Shown piece after piece: positions 5,980 to 13,432 of a stretch of 14,344 nucleotides of DNA. The translations under genes and the position numbers were made by a program. Source of the stretch: Desulfobacterales bacterium (GTDB taxonomy: Bacteria; Desulfobacterota; Desulfobacteria; Desulfobacterales; ETH-SRB1); contig DAOVDN010000004.1 in assembly GCA_030669465.1 (NCBI GenBank), positions 1 to 14,344 of the forward strand, read 5' to 3'. The notes beneath the pieces were generated by a model. The model saw only the letters and a list, made by a program, of their open reading frames with translations, searched no databases and was not told the origin of the DNA. Every line of letters begins with the position of its first letter. The stretch's first letter is position 1.

Positions 5980-6746
5980 TAATTTCAATTAATGGTAAAA
6001 TCATAGATGAAAAACAGGCGTGCATGCCCGTTGCAAGCAAAGCGTTTCTTTTTGGATATGCTGTTTTTGAAACTATTCGAACGTATAACAAAAAAGTTTT
6101 TCGCTTAAACGATCATCTGGCACGCTTATATATGTCTGCAGATATTATTGGTCTTAAACCAAAGTGGACATTTAAAAAAACATACGCTGAAGTTGTTCGA
6201 GTTTTAGATAAAAGCAAATGGAAGGAAGCAAGAATTAGAGTAATTCTCACTATAAAAGAGCTTATTGTGATGATGGAAGAATTAAAAGAGAAGCCGGAAA
6301 TAATGTATAAAAAAGGGGTTAAGTTAGTTTCCTTTCACGGTAAGCGCAATATACCTAATGCAAAAAAATTGGCGGATACATTTTGTTATTTAGCAAAACA
6401 ACATGCTTTAGATTGCGGGGTATATGAATCCCTTTTAGTTGACCAAAAAACATATGTATGGGAATGTGCTTATGCTAATATTTTTTGGGTAAACGATGGA
6501 AAACTTCGCACTACCAATAAAGAAATTTTATTTGGAATTACAAGAGAAGTTGTAGCCAAACTTGCTGATGAATGCATATTTGAAGAAATTAAATACAAAT
6601 CTTTACTCAACGCCGATGAAGTTTTTATTACTCAAACTACGAGTGGAATACTGCCAGTGGTTGAAATTGACGGACGTAAAATAGGCGCCGGCCAACCTGG
6701 ACCAGTTACAAAAAATTTGATGAAAAAATTTCAGCAATTAAAATGA
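5976..6746 (+). CDS. pabC: Aminodeoxychorismate lyase, class IV aminotransferase fold
   Basis: A 256-residue PLP enzyme of the class IV fold (PabC, branched-chain and D-amino-acid transaminases). Lys130 aligns with the PLP lysine: it stands nine residues before the L of LAK, matching the spacing in E. coli PabC. Other blocks are FGYAVFETIRTY (26-37), RLNDHLARL, the E-x4-N pattern at Glu163/Asn168, and FGITREVV. PabC splits 4-amino-4-deoxychorismate into 4-aminobenzoate and pyruvate. Fold-IV members are hard to separate by sequence, so the specific call rests on the operon. The ATG at 5976 overlaps the pabB stop by four bases; an in-frame start at 5934 would lie inside pabB. The stop overlaps the folP start (ATGA, 6743-6746). 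Confidence 0.85.
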   Translation: MIISINGKIIDEKQACMPVASKAFLFGYAVFETIRTYNKKVFRLNDHLARLYMSADIIGLKPKWTFKKTYAEVVRVLDKSKWKEARIRVILTIKELIVMMEELKEKPEIMYKKGVKLVSFHGKRNIPNAKKLADTFCYLAKQHALDCGVYESLLVDQKTYVWECAYANIFWVNDGKLRTTNKEILFGITREVVAKLADECIFEEIKYKSLLNADEVFITQTTSGILPVVEIDGRKIGAGQPGPVTKNLMKKFQQLK

Positions 6747-7558
6747 TTTTTTCTAAACCTCAAATCATGGGCATTCTTAACGTCACTCCTGATTCATTTT
6801 CAGATGGTGGAGATTTTTTCAGAATTCAAGATTTCCACCACAGCGGGCGAGCAGAACTCAGGATTCGACAGTTGATTGAAAACGGAGCTGATATTATTGA
6901 TATTGGTGGTGAATCAACAGGTCCAGGATCAAAAGACGTCAGTTTAGAAGAAGAAATGAGGCGCATAAAACCTGTCGTTGACTATATTGCTAAAAATAAT
7001 CCGGCTGAAAAAGTTTTGTTTTCTATCGATACTTACAAGGCACCTATTGCTGAATATGCTTTGGAAAATGGCTTTCAAATTGTAAACGACGTTACAGCTT
7101 TACGTGGTGATCCAGAGATGATCGACATTTTAATCAAGCATAAGCCTTACGTCATTTTAATGTATGCCAAAGATAATACTCCACGCACTACAACAGAGTC
7201 TATTGAATACGATGATGTAATTGCAAGCATTAAAACCTTTCTTGTTGATCAGATTAGTCAACTGGTTGAAGCAGGATTTCCTGAGAAAAAAATCATTATC
7301 GATCCAGGTATGGGTACGTTTGTTTCTGCAAATCCAAAATACAGTCTTGAAATTATTGAACGTTTGCCGGAACTAAAAACATTAGGTTATCCGATTCTCG
7401 TCGGTGTCTCACGTAAATCGTTTTTGGGCGGCAAACTCGAAGAACGCGATCAGCCTTCTGTTGAATGGAGTATAAAGGCAATTCAAAATGGAGCCGGCAT
7501 CATACGTATACATAACGTTAAACTCATCAAAAAAGCCCTTCAACAGAAATTTAAATGA
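6743..7558 (+). CDS. folP: Dihydropteroate synthase (divergent)
   Basis: A 271-residue TIM-barrel enzyme joining 4-aminobenzoate to 6-hydroxymethyl-dihydropterin pyrophosphate. Family motifs are clear: MGILNVTPDSFSDGG near the start, DIGGEST, SIDTYKA, VNDVTAL, DPGMG, VSRKSFLG, and RIH near the end. Several positions differ from common enzymes. The loop usually ending STRPG reads STGPG (Gly60 in place of Arg). The DPGIGFGK-like stretch reads DPGMGTFVSANP. The usual MH after the DVTAL strand is MY, and the final HDV is HNV. The catalytic lysine of SRKS and the Arg and His of RIH are kept, so activity is likely. It starts at an ATGA overlap with pabC, has no ribosome binding site, and its tail overlaps the convergent regulator gene by 19 bp. 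Confidence 0.92.
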   Translation: MIFSKPQIMGILNVTPDSFSDGGDFFRIQDFHHSGRAELRIRQLIENGADIIDIGGESTGPGSKDVSLEEEMRRIKPVVDYIAKNNPAEKVLFSIDTYKAPIAEYALENGFQIVNDVTALRGDPEMIDILIKHKPYVILMYAKDNTPRTTTESIEYDDVIASIKTFLVDQISQLVEAGFPEKKIIIDPGMGTFVSANPKYSLEIIERLPELKTLGYPILVGVSRKSFLGGKLEERDQPSVEWSIKAIQNGAGIIRIHNVKLIKKALQQKFK

Positions 7559-8922
7559 CCGATTCCATATTTTTTTATTTTCTGGCTGAGCCCGCTTTTC
7601 CCGATGCCGAGTAATTCTGCGGCATGAGATTGAACATTATTTGTCATCATCATGGCCCGTTCGATCATCTTCATCTCAACCATAGCAAGGCTTTCATATA
7701 GTTTTGCATTTGCAGGTATTCCCTCAAGGTAATAAGGGGTGTAAACATTTTCTCTAAAATCCTTTGGAAGATCAGATACTCTTATGGTCTCACCGGAGCA
7801 CATGATCATGGCCCGTTCGATCACATTTTCCAGTTCACGAACATTTCCGGACCACCTGTAATCATAAAAGAGGCGTTCAACTTCCCTGTCAACACCTGTT
7901 ACAGGAATATCTGATCTGCGTTCGTTCCCATATTTCTTTATGAAGTGACTAACCAAAAGGCGTATATCTTCCGGATGCTGTCTTAAAGGAGGCAAAACAA
8001 TGTGTACAACATTTAGCCGAAAATAAAGGTCTTCCCTGAATCGTCCCTCGTCAACCTCTTCTCTTAACTTTTTATTTGTAGCGGCAATAATGCGGATGTT
8101 GACGGAGACCGGCTTAACACCGCCCACCCTTTCAAAAACTTTTTCCTGAAGAACGCGCAAAAGCTTTACCTGAAGGTTTTGTGAAAGCTCGCCGATTTCA
8201 TCAAGAAACAGAGTTCCTCCATCAGCCAGCTCAAACCGCCCTTTCTTCATGGCTACAGCGCCGGTAAACGCTCCTCTTTCATGCCCAAAAAGTTCGCTTT
8301 CAAGAAGATTTTCAGCAAGAGCGCTGCAGTTAACCGCAACAAAAGGCTTTTTGCGCCGCTCGCTGTTAAAATGAACGGCCTTTGCCACAAGCTCTTTGCC
8401 TGTGCCGCTTTCACCTTCGATCAATACTGTTGCAGTGGTCGGCGCAACTTTCCGGATTGTTTCAAAAACATCCCGCATTGCTTTACTCTTTCCAATAATG
8501 TTTCCGAAACTGTATTGAGATTCGATAGCCTTGCGAAGATACCTGTTTTCCTTAACCAACCGGTACATCGCAATGGCCTTGTTCACATAAATGATCAGCT
8601 TCTCATTTTCAAAAGGCTTGAGTATGTAATTGTAAGCGCCTTTCTGCATCGCCTCCACCGCTTTTTCCACGGTACCATATGCTGTCATCATTATGACCGG
8701 AAGGTCGGGATCTTTGGTTTTGATATTCTCAAGGAGCTCAATGCCGTCCATGGAAGGCATTTTCATATCTGTAAGCACCAGATCAACATCTGAATTTTTC
8801 AGTATTTCAAGCGCCTCATGTCCGCTGTTTGCAGTTAAGGTCTCAAACCCTTCTTCTTCCAGAACAGCGCTTAATATGACCAGATAATTTTTTTCATCAT
8901 CTACAATAAGGATGGTTTCCAT
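7540..8922 (-). CDS. Sigma-54-dependent response regulator, NtrC/AtoC family
   Basis: A 460-residue activator in three parts. The receiver domain (about 1-120) has acidic residues Asp8/Asp9, phosphorylation site Asp52, Thr80 and Lys102. The AAA+ domain (about 140-370) has Walker A GESGTGKE (170-177), the sigma-54 contact loop GAFTGA (217-222) and Walker B with Asp241/Glu242. A Fis-type helix-turn-helix ([20 protein letters not shown]) ends the protein. It should bind enhancer DNA and drive sigma-54 promoters when phosphorylated. No histidine kinase gene is next to it, so its signal and targets are unknown. Upstream on its own strand, AAGG stands about 10 bases before the ATG. The last few residues (GHLNFC) are encoded opposite the end of folP. 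Confidence 0.93.
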   Translation of the reverse strand: METILIVDDEKNYLVILSAVLEEEGFETLTANSGHEALEILKNSDVDLVLTDMKMPSMDGIELLENIKTKDPDLPVIMMTAYGTVEKAVEAMQKGAYNYILKPFENEKLIIYVNKAIAMYRLVKENRYLRKAIESQYSFGNIIGKSKAMRDVFETIRKVAPTTATVLIEGESGTGKELVAKAVHFNSERRKKPFVAVNCSALAENLLESELFGHERGAFTGAVAMKKGRFELADGGTLFLDEIGELSQNLQVKLLRVLQEKVFERVGGVKPVSVNIRIIAATNKKLREEVDEGRFREDLYFRLNVVHIVLPPLRQHPEDIRLLVSHFIKKYGNERRSDIPVTGVDREVERLFYDYRWSGNVRELENVIERAMIMCSGETIRVSDLPKDFRENVYTPYYLEGIPANAKLYESLAMVEMKMIERAMMMTNNVQSHAAELLGIGKSGLSQKIKKYGIGHLNFC

Positions 8923-9012
8923 TGCTATACGCCTTATGATAGGCGGGCTTGGTTCTAACTTCGGCCGCTATTCTATGTTAACGTCAATTAATGTTTACAA
9001 AACAAAAAAATT
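8923..9012. promoter_or_regulatory. Upstream region of the sigma-54 regulator gene
   Basis: This AT-rich stretch must contain the start signals of the leftward regulator gene. No promoter, including a GG-N10-GC sigma-54 type, could be assigned with confidence. Confidence 0.2.
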
Positions 9013-9134
9013 GATGATCCCCGGATTGTTGATTGTTGATCCCCGGATTGTCGATTGTTGATTGTCGATTGTTGATTGAAGATTGAAGGTCGTCTCTAAA
9101 TCATCAATCGACAATCGACAATCCGGGGATCAAC
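9013..9134. repeat. Palindrome with GATTGTT heptamer arms
   Basis: The left side has two GATCCCCGGATTGT copies (about 9016 and 9037), followed by tandem heptamers GATTGTT, GATTGTC and GATTGAA up to about 9090. The right side (9103-9134) has the complementary ATCAATCGACAATCGAC, ACAATCC and GGGGATCAAC. The 9035-9064 and 9103-9134 arms are inverted copies with few mismatches over about 30 bp. No coding sequence is present. Confidence 0.8.
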
Positions 9135-9351
9135 AGCAATTCTAATTTTGAAGAATAACACTCCCTACCCCCCCCCTCAAGGGGGGAATCCTTCCGTTAA
9201 ATTCCCCCTTTGAAGGGGGATAAGGCCTGCCCGCCATCGCTCTTGCCCAAAGGAGGCGGTCAGCACCGCTCAAGGCGTTCGCTCAGGCGAGGCGGGCGGG
9301 GGGATGTAACGCACAATTGTAAAAGAAAAAATGCCATAATTAGAATTGCTG
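9134..9351. repeat. Composite palindrome island with G/C-run elements
   Basis: The edges CAGCAATTCTAATT (9134-9147) and AATTAGAATTGCTG (9338-9351) are exact 14-bp inverted copies. Inside are CCCCCCTCAAGGGGGG (9171-9186), CCCCCTTTGAAGGGGG (9204-9219), and GCCTGCCCGCC (from 9226) opposite GGCGGGCGGG (9291-9300). These look like several palindromic elements inserted into one another. A reading frame can be drawn through part of it, but it is compositionally repeat DNA and no gene is called. Confidence 0.7.
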
Positions 9352-9474
9352 GGGAATCAACAATCATCTTGTTATCTCATACAGAATATGACATATTTTT
9401 TGTGTTTTTCCTCAACCAGCCTGCCGGCCAGGCAAAGAGTCACAGTTATACGTCAAAACCTGGGAGGTTATGTC

Positions 9475-11610
9475 ATGAAACAGATCCGGCGAAAAATGTT
9501 GTTTGTCTTCATAGTCCTTTTCGCATCTGCAACATTTATGGGCTGCGCCCACATGGTTGGTGAAAAGAAAGAACTGGTTGTCATCGCAACAAGCGAGGCA
9601 TTTAAGAATTTCAGAGGTGAATACGAAAATACTGAGTATTTCAAAAAACATAAACCAGCATCTCTTGCTGTGCTTCCATTCCGGTATTCGAAACAAAAAA
9701 GCTATTCCATCGATTTCGACTCTGAAAATCCGGGCAGTATCGTCAGACGCGGGATGTACAACCACATCGCTTCTTTACCCTTTAAAGACCTGGAAATCTT
9801 CAACACCGACAAACGCCTTAAGAATGCCGGACTTACAGATATCCGGAAGATCAACGAGATTATTGCTAAGAACCCGGGGAAACTGAAGAGCATTCTCGGC
9901 GTAGATGCTGTAGTATCAGGCGAAGTGACCCATTTTGACCGCATTTTCGCGGGAATCTACTCCCAAGTGGCAGTAGGCTGTGAAGTAAAGATGTGGGATT
10001 TGAAAACCGGTAAGCTTCTGTGGCGAGCCAGGCATGTCAGTCGCGCACACGCAGGCGGCTTATCTCTCAACCCCATCGGTCTTGCCATGGCCACTGTAGC
10101 TTCTGTCTGGAATCTGCGTGGTACCGAACTGCTCAGCCAGACCGACGAGCTTTTTCGAGAAATCGTTTCAACCATCGAGCTGCCTGAATCAGCTCTATTT
10201 GCTCAGACGCCTGCCCCGCAGATCAATCTGTTTGCTGCTATCAACACAGGAAAACCGTTCACAATTGGAAAAAAAGCCGGCTTTCGAATTATAGGCGACC
10301 CTGAATGCTCGGCTTACGTGGACCTGGGCGACTACAAATCCGGCATCGAACTGACTCCTGTCGCCAAAAATGTGAAGCAGGCACTGCAGGCAGAGGTATT
10401 AGAGGCTATCAAAAAGAACTATAAAGATACAGGTCATACCCTGACACCGCAGCTCATAGCAGCAATCAAAGAGGGACTGGCCTCACGTGAAATCTACGAG
10501 GGAAGTTATACTGTGGAGAGCGACGAGCAGGCTTACGGCCTGCTTGCCAAGGCCTATCTTGTTAATTCAGCAGGAATCCAGAAAACAGCGATTGATGCTG
10601 CCAACAACGTTGACATCGACAGTCGTTCGCCACAGGCCCCGACCGGTTTGGCTGCCGAATCTTTAGACAACAAGATCAAAATAAGCTGGTCCCAAAACCC
10701 TGAGGACGATCTGGCCGAATATGAGATATGGTCAAGCTCTACTCCTCTAAGCGGTTATATATTCACCGCCAAAACCGAGAAAAATGAAGCTTTAATCGAA
10801 AAACTGCCCAACTTCACCCGGATCTATGTTAGGGTCAAAGCAGTGGACAGAGCGACCAATGCAGGCGTGTTCGGCAAATATATCGAAGCCGTTCCCCTGC
10901 CAATACCTGGCCTTTATGATCTGCCGCAACCTGGTCCTGCTCTGGAAGGGGAAATCAGTGAAAAAATCCTGCTTGTTTCTGAAAAAAACCCATATACTGT
11001 GCTTTCCGATCTTCTGGTTGCACCTGGTGGCGTCCTCTGCTTAGAGCCCGGCGTTGAAATTTTGTTTGCGCCGGACACAGCTCTTACCATCGCCGGTGGG
11101 GATTTTCTTGCTTACGGAACCGAAGATAAACCGATCCGCTTTGCTCCCAAAGCGACTGGCGCCGCACCAGGTGCCTGGCGGGGAGTGATTCTGGAAGGCG
11201 CAAAGCGATCCTCACTGTTCAATGTGATAATTTCAGAGGCGGAAACCGGCCTGACCATAATCGACAGCGCTCCGACCATTACAGCATCAACCGTAACCGG
11301 ATGTTCTCAGGCCGGTCTTTACCTGAAGGACGGGGCCAGGCCGAACATTACCTGCTCGGTTTTTACGGCCAACGAAGGTCAGGGGGGAGTCGTTATCGAA
11401 GGCGAGGGTCTGGCTCCTGTTATTCACAACAACATCTTTAAGAACAACAATCCTTTTCAGGTTCAAAGCTACGCTCCCATAGAGATCGACCTGACAGATA
11501 ACTACTGGGGCTGCCCGGAACCGGAAGCAGACCTGTTTCTAGGCAACATCATATGGAAGCCGGCACTATCAGTACCGCCGGAGTGTAGTCAATTGAAGAT
11601 TGAAGATTGA
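9475..11610 (+). CDS. Multidomain surface lipoprotein: GNA1162/CsgG-like region, FN3, beta-helix
   Basis: A 711-residue lipoprotein. The ATG at 9475 follows GGGAGG (9462-9467) and begins a signal ending FMGC, with Cys24 the likely lipidated residue. Ala follows it, which suggests outer-membrane sorting. Residues about 60-240 (SLAVLPFRY, ILGVDAVVSGEVTHFD, VGCEVKMWDLKTGKLLWRA) resemble the DUF799/GNA1162 and CsgG-like lipoprotein folds. A middle region of unclear type is followed by a fibronectin type III domain (about 383-475, APTGLAAES to YVRVKAVD). A right-handed parallel beta-helix follows (about 493-700: repeated strands such as NVIISEAETGLTI and ITCSVFTANEG, then NYWGCPEP). It probably binds or scaffolds surface material; no enzyme activity is claimed. 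Its last six residues (QLKIED) and stop codon lie in a repeat element starting at 11590. Confidence 0.8.
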   Translation: MKQIRRKMLFVFIVLFASATFMGCAHMVGEKKELVVIATSEAFKNFRGEYENTEYFKKHKPASLAVLPFRYSKQKSYSIDFDSENPGSIVRRGMYNHIASLPFKDLEIFNTDKRLKNAGLTDIRKINEIIAKNPGKLKSILGVDAVVSGEVTHFDRIFAGIYSQVAVGCEVKMWDLKTGKLLWRARHVSRAHAGGLSLNPIGLAMATVASVWNLRGTELLSQTDELFREIVSTIELPESALFAQTPAPQINLFAAINTGKPFTIGKKAGFRIIGDPECSAYVDLGDYKSGIELTPVAKNVKQALQAEVLEAIKKNYKDTGHTLTPQLIAAIKEGLASREIYEGSYTVESDEQAYGLLAKAYLVNSAGIQKTAIDAANNVDIDSRSPQAPTGLAAESLDNKIKISWSQNPEDDLAEYEIWSSSTPLSGYIFTAKTEKNEALIEKLPNFTRIYVRVKAVDRATNAGVFGKYIEAVPLPIPGLYDLPQPGPALEGEISEKILLVSEKNPYTVLSDLLVAPGGVLCLEPGVEILFAPDTALTIAGGDFLAYGTEDKPIRFAPKATGAAPGAWRGVILEGAKRSSLFNVIISEAETGLTIIDSAPTITASTVTGCSQAGLYLKDGARPNITCSVFTANEGQGGVVIEGEGLAPVIHNNIFKNNNPFQVQSYAPIEIDLTDNYWGCPEPEADLFLGNIIWKPALSVPPECSQLKIED

Positions 11611-11616
11611 AGATTG
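11590..11616. repeat. Left arm of a GATTGAA heptamer palindrome
   Basis: CAATTGAAG followed by ATTGAAG units matches the reverse complement of 11970-11996 over 27 bases with one mismatch. It covers the last codons of the lipoprotein gene. With the right arm it forms one palindrome now split by a 331-bp insertion. Confidence 0.85.
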
Positions 11617-11621
11617 AAGGA

Positions 11622-11629
11622 ATAAATAA
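11622..11629. repeat. Left copy of the probable 8-bp target site duplication
   Basis: ATAAATAA directly precedes the left end of the MITE-like element. The right copy is ATAAATAG (11961-11968), identical at 7 of 8 positions. Confidence 0.6.
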
Positions 11630-11960
11630 GGGAGCATCCGCAGTTTCTGACTAAGTTGCATTGTAAACAGCACAGAGGCCGTTCATTACGGTGTTGGTGG
11701 GTGTAACCACAGTTTCTGACTAAAACGAATTTTATGTGTATTTAAGGTTATTATTGAGTCGGAAGTCGGAAAAATAATATTCTTCACAGCCAAAATTACG
11801 TTCTATAGCCTCTTTTTGGCAGGAGAAAAGGCGCTATAGATTTTCACAGATTAAATTTCACAACTGTAACCTATTAACCTATTAAAATAACAAAGGTTTT
11901 GTTAGAGAATCTTGCAATTATTTATGTGAACATCTATAGTCGAAAACTGCGGATGCTCCC
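11630..11960. mobile_element. 331-bp MITE-like element without a transposase gene
   Basis: Terminal inverted repeats of about 25 bp: the left end GGGAGCATCCGCAGTTTCTG (11630-11649, continuing ACTAA) and the right end read inward from 11960 as GGGAGCATCCGCAGTTTTCG. The first 17 bases are identical. An 8-bp near-identical direct repeat flanks the element. CAGTTTCTGACTAA recurs inside at about 11709-11722, like a subterminal transposase-binding site. An internal hairpin is formed by CTATAGC (11803-11809) and GCTATAG (11833-11839). No ORF of useful size is present, so movement would need a transposase in trans. The parent IS family is not assigned; 8-bp duplications occur in several families. Confidence 0.75.
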
Positions 11961-11996
11961 ATAAATAGTCAATCTTCAATCTTCAATCTTCAATTT
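11961..11996. repeat. Right target duplication and right heptamer-palindrome arm
   Basis: ATAAATAG (11961-11968) is the right copy of the target duplication. From 11970 the sequence CAATCTTCAATCTTCAATCT and following bases to 11996 are the inverted partner of 11590-11616. Confidence 0.75.
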
Positions 11997-12010
11997 AATA
12001 AGAGGTATCT

Positions 12011-13186
12011 ATGAAATCCAAAATGAAATATATGTGGATTGTCCCGGTCTTTGTTGGCGTCTTCTTTCTCTGCCGGCCATCCTGTGCCCAGGACCCGGCT
12101 CTGGAACAGATAGGTAATTTCGGAACAATCGACTGGGTCGGACAGAAAGTTGCAGCCAAAGGGATCGGAGCTACTCCTGAAAAGTATTACGGCAAACCAC
12201 AGGCGCGTCCGATGGCTCAACGCGCTGCCATAACGGACGCCCGAAGAAATCTCCTGGAAGTTATCAAAGGTGTACATATCGACTCAACAACTACGGTGGT
12301 TGATTATGTAGTCCGGGACAACACCATCGTTTCCAGGGTCAAAGGTGAGCTGAAATTATCCAGCGTGGATGACATCCGGTACCTCAGCGACGGCCGGGTA
12401 GAAGCCAGCGTAAGCATACCCCTTACCGGGCACTTGGGAGAAATCCTTATGCAACTTGCTGCGTGGTCTCCGGAAATACCGGTCGAGGCTTTGCCCATGC
12501 CGGAAGTGGAGAAGCGTATCCGCAACCTGGAGGATCGCGTCAAGGCCCTAGAGGATAAGCTCACAGGTCTTAAAAGACTTACGTCCGACCAGAAAGAGAC
12601 GATTATCCTCTTCCGGCAGTTTGTTGATGCCTGGATGGACCACATGACAAACGGCCCCTCCCTAATACAGGCCGGCTATGTATCGGATAGGGAACTTTCA
12701 CCTCTGAATAAAAGACTTAAAGAACAGGAAGCGCGTCTTGCAGAACTTTCCGCCAGGCTTGAAGAGATGGCTGGACGTCTATCAGCGCTTGAGACATCCG
12801 GTATCAAGTCTCTCCCTAAAGCCGGAGTCGCAGGGCATAGATCTTCTCTTCCATCGTATACCAGTCTTGTAATTGATGCCCGTCGGACAGGCTTTCGGCC
12901 ATGTCTTAAACCGAAAATTTTCGGCCGGGGAAACCTTCTTTACCCGGGCGAGTACGTGGATTTACAAAAAGCTGTACGCAACGGCTATGTGCGCTACTAC
13001 CGCAAAATAGGCCGGGCTCAGCAAAGCACGCGCGCAGGCTCTCTCCCTTACACCGTCAAAGCCAAGGGGACCTGGAGAGGCAAACGCAACCTGGGCATTG
13101 GGGCAGAAGAATACAACGCGCTGAAAGCTCTCACAGAAACGCCTGGTAACTTCTTGACCGACTGCAAGGTGGTCATTGTTTTTTAA
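12011..13186 (+). CDS. Periplasmic LPP20-domain protein with coiled coil
   Basis: A 391-residue exported protein. Residues 1-26 form a Sec signal peptide ending SCA; there is no lipobox, so it is probably soluble periplasmic. Residues about 45-155 match the LPP20 family pattern: GKPQARPMAQRAAITDARRN, KGVHIDSTTTV and a VSRVKGEL strand. Residues about 165-200 and 230-265 are heptad-like coiled coils (EKRIRNLEDRVKALEDKL; KRLKEQEARLAELSARLEEM). The C-terminal 110 residues start SLVIDARRTGFRP and end DCKVVIVF, a module seen behind LPP20 domains in deltaproteobacteria. The function is unknown; flagellar and envelope roles have been proposed for relatives. GAGG (12002-12005) precedes the ATG at a short spacing. 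It shares orientation with the lipoprotein gene but is separated from it by the MITE. Confidence 0.82.
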   Translation: MKSKMKYMWIVPVFVGVFFLCRPSCAQDPALEQIGNFGTIDWVGQKVAAKGIGATPEKYYGKPQARPMAQRAAITDARRNLLEVIKGVHIDSTTTVVDYVVRDNTIVSRVKGELKLSSVDDIRYLSDGRVEASVSIPLTGHLGEILMQLAAWSPEIPVEALPMPEVEKRIRNLEDRVKALEDKLTGLKRLTSDQKETIILFRQFVDAWMDHMTNGPSLIQAGYVSDRELSPLNKRLKEQEARLAELSARLEEMAGRLSALETSGIKSLPKAGVAGHRSSLPSYTSLVIDARRTGFRPCLKPKIFGRGNLLYPGEYVDLQKAVRNGYVRYYRKIGRAQQSTRAGSLPYTVKAKGTWRGKRNLGIGAEEYNALKALTETPGNFLTDCKVVIVF

Positions 13187-13196
13187 AAAAAGAACT

Positions 13197-13402
13197 ATCA
13201 CGAAAGCACGAAAAATTAAAAACACGAAAAAGAATGGTAACCGTTCAGAGGTTCAGAGGTTCTGGGTTCTGGGTTAATGAAGGTTAACGAAAAAAGGTAA
13301 CCCTGAACGGTGAACCCTGAACCTGTGAACAACTACAAAGAATGTTAGTAACTTGATTTCCAGGTCTTATTTCGTGTTTTCGTACTTTCGTGTTTTCGTG
13401 AT
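13197..13402. repeat. Nested palindrome with octamer and heptamer arms
   Basis: The outer left arm (13197-13230) repeats CACGAAA-type units. The outer right arm (13370-13402) is four TTTTCGTG-type units and ends TTTTCGTGAT, pairing with ATCACGAAAG at the left. Inside, the left arm (13236-13288) carries GTTCAGAG twice and then GTTCTGG twice. The inner right arm (about 13296-13330) carries the complementary CCTGAAC units. It fills the gap between the LPP20-domain gene and the amidase gene and may serve as a terminator-like structure for the former. Confidence 0.75.
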
Positions 13403-13432
13403 TAATTTTGAGTAGTTTCTTAGGTCGAAAAA

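Noticed and set aside
8281..8793. A 170-codon rightward frame opposite the sigma-54 regulator
   Set aside because: It lies wholly antisense to a gene with all family motifs and shows no recognisable protein features.
9013..9130. Short tandem repeats that could be taken for a CRISPR array
   Set aside because: The units are 7 nt, contiguous, and have no unique spacers of regular length; the structure is a palindrome with tandem arms.
9369..9400. A sigma-70-like promoter (TTGTTA with a distant AT-rich hexamer) before the lipoprotein gene
   Set aside because: The second hexamer is poor and the AT-rich context makes such matches common; not strong enough to annotate.
9210..9563. A 117-codon rightward reading frame through the repeat island
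   Set aside because: It is built from G/C-run palindromes and then overlaps the lipoprotein signal region in another frame; it has no ribosome binding site or recognisable domain.
9412..9765. A 117-codon leftward frame over the start of the lipoprotein gene
   Set aside because: It is antisense to the signal peptide and first domain of a well-supported gene and has no start signals.
11817..11835. TTGGCAGGAGAAAAGGCGC as a sigma-54 promoter
   Set aside because: The TGC half and the GG-N10-GC spacing do not match; the bases form part of a hairpin inside the MITE-like element.
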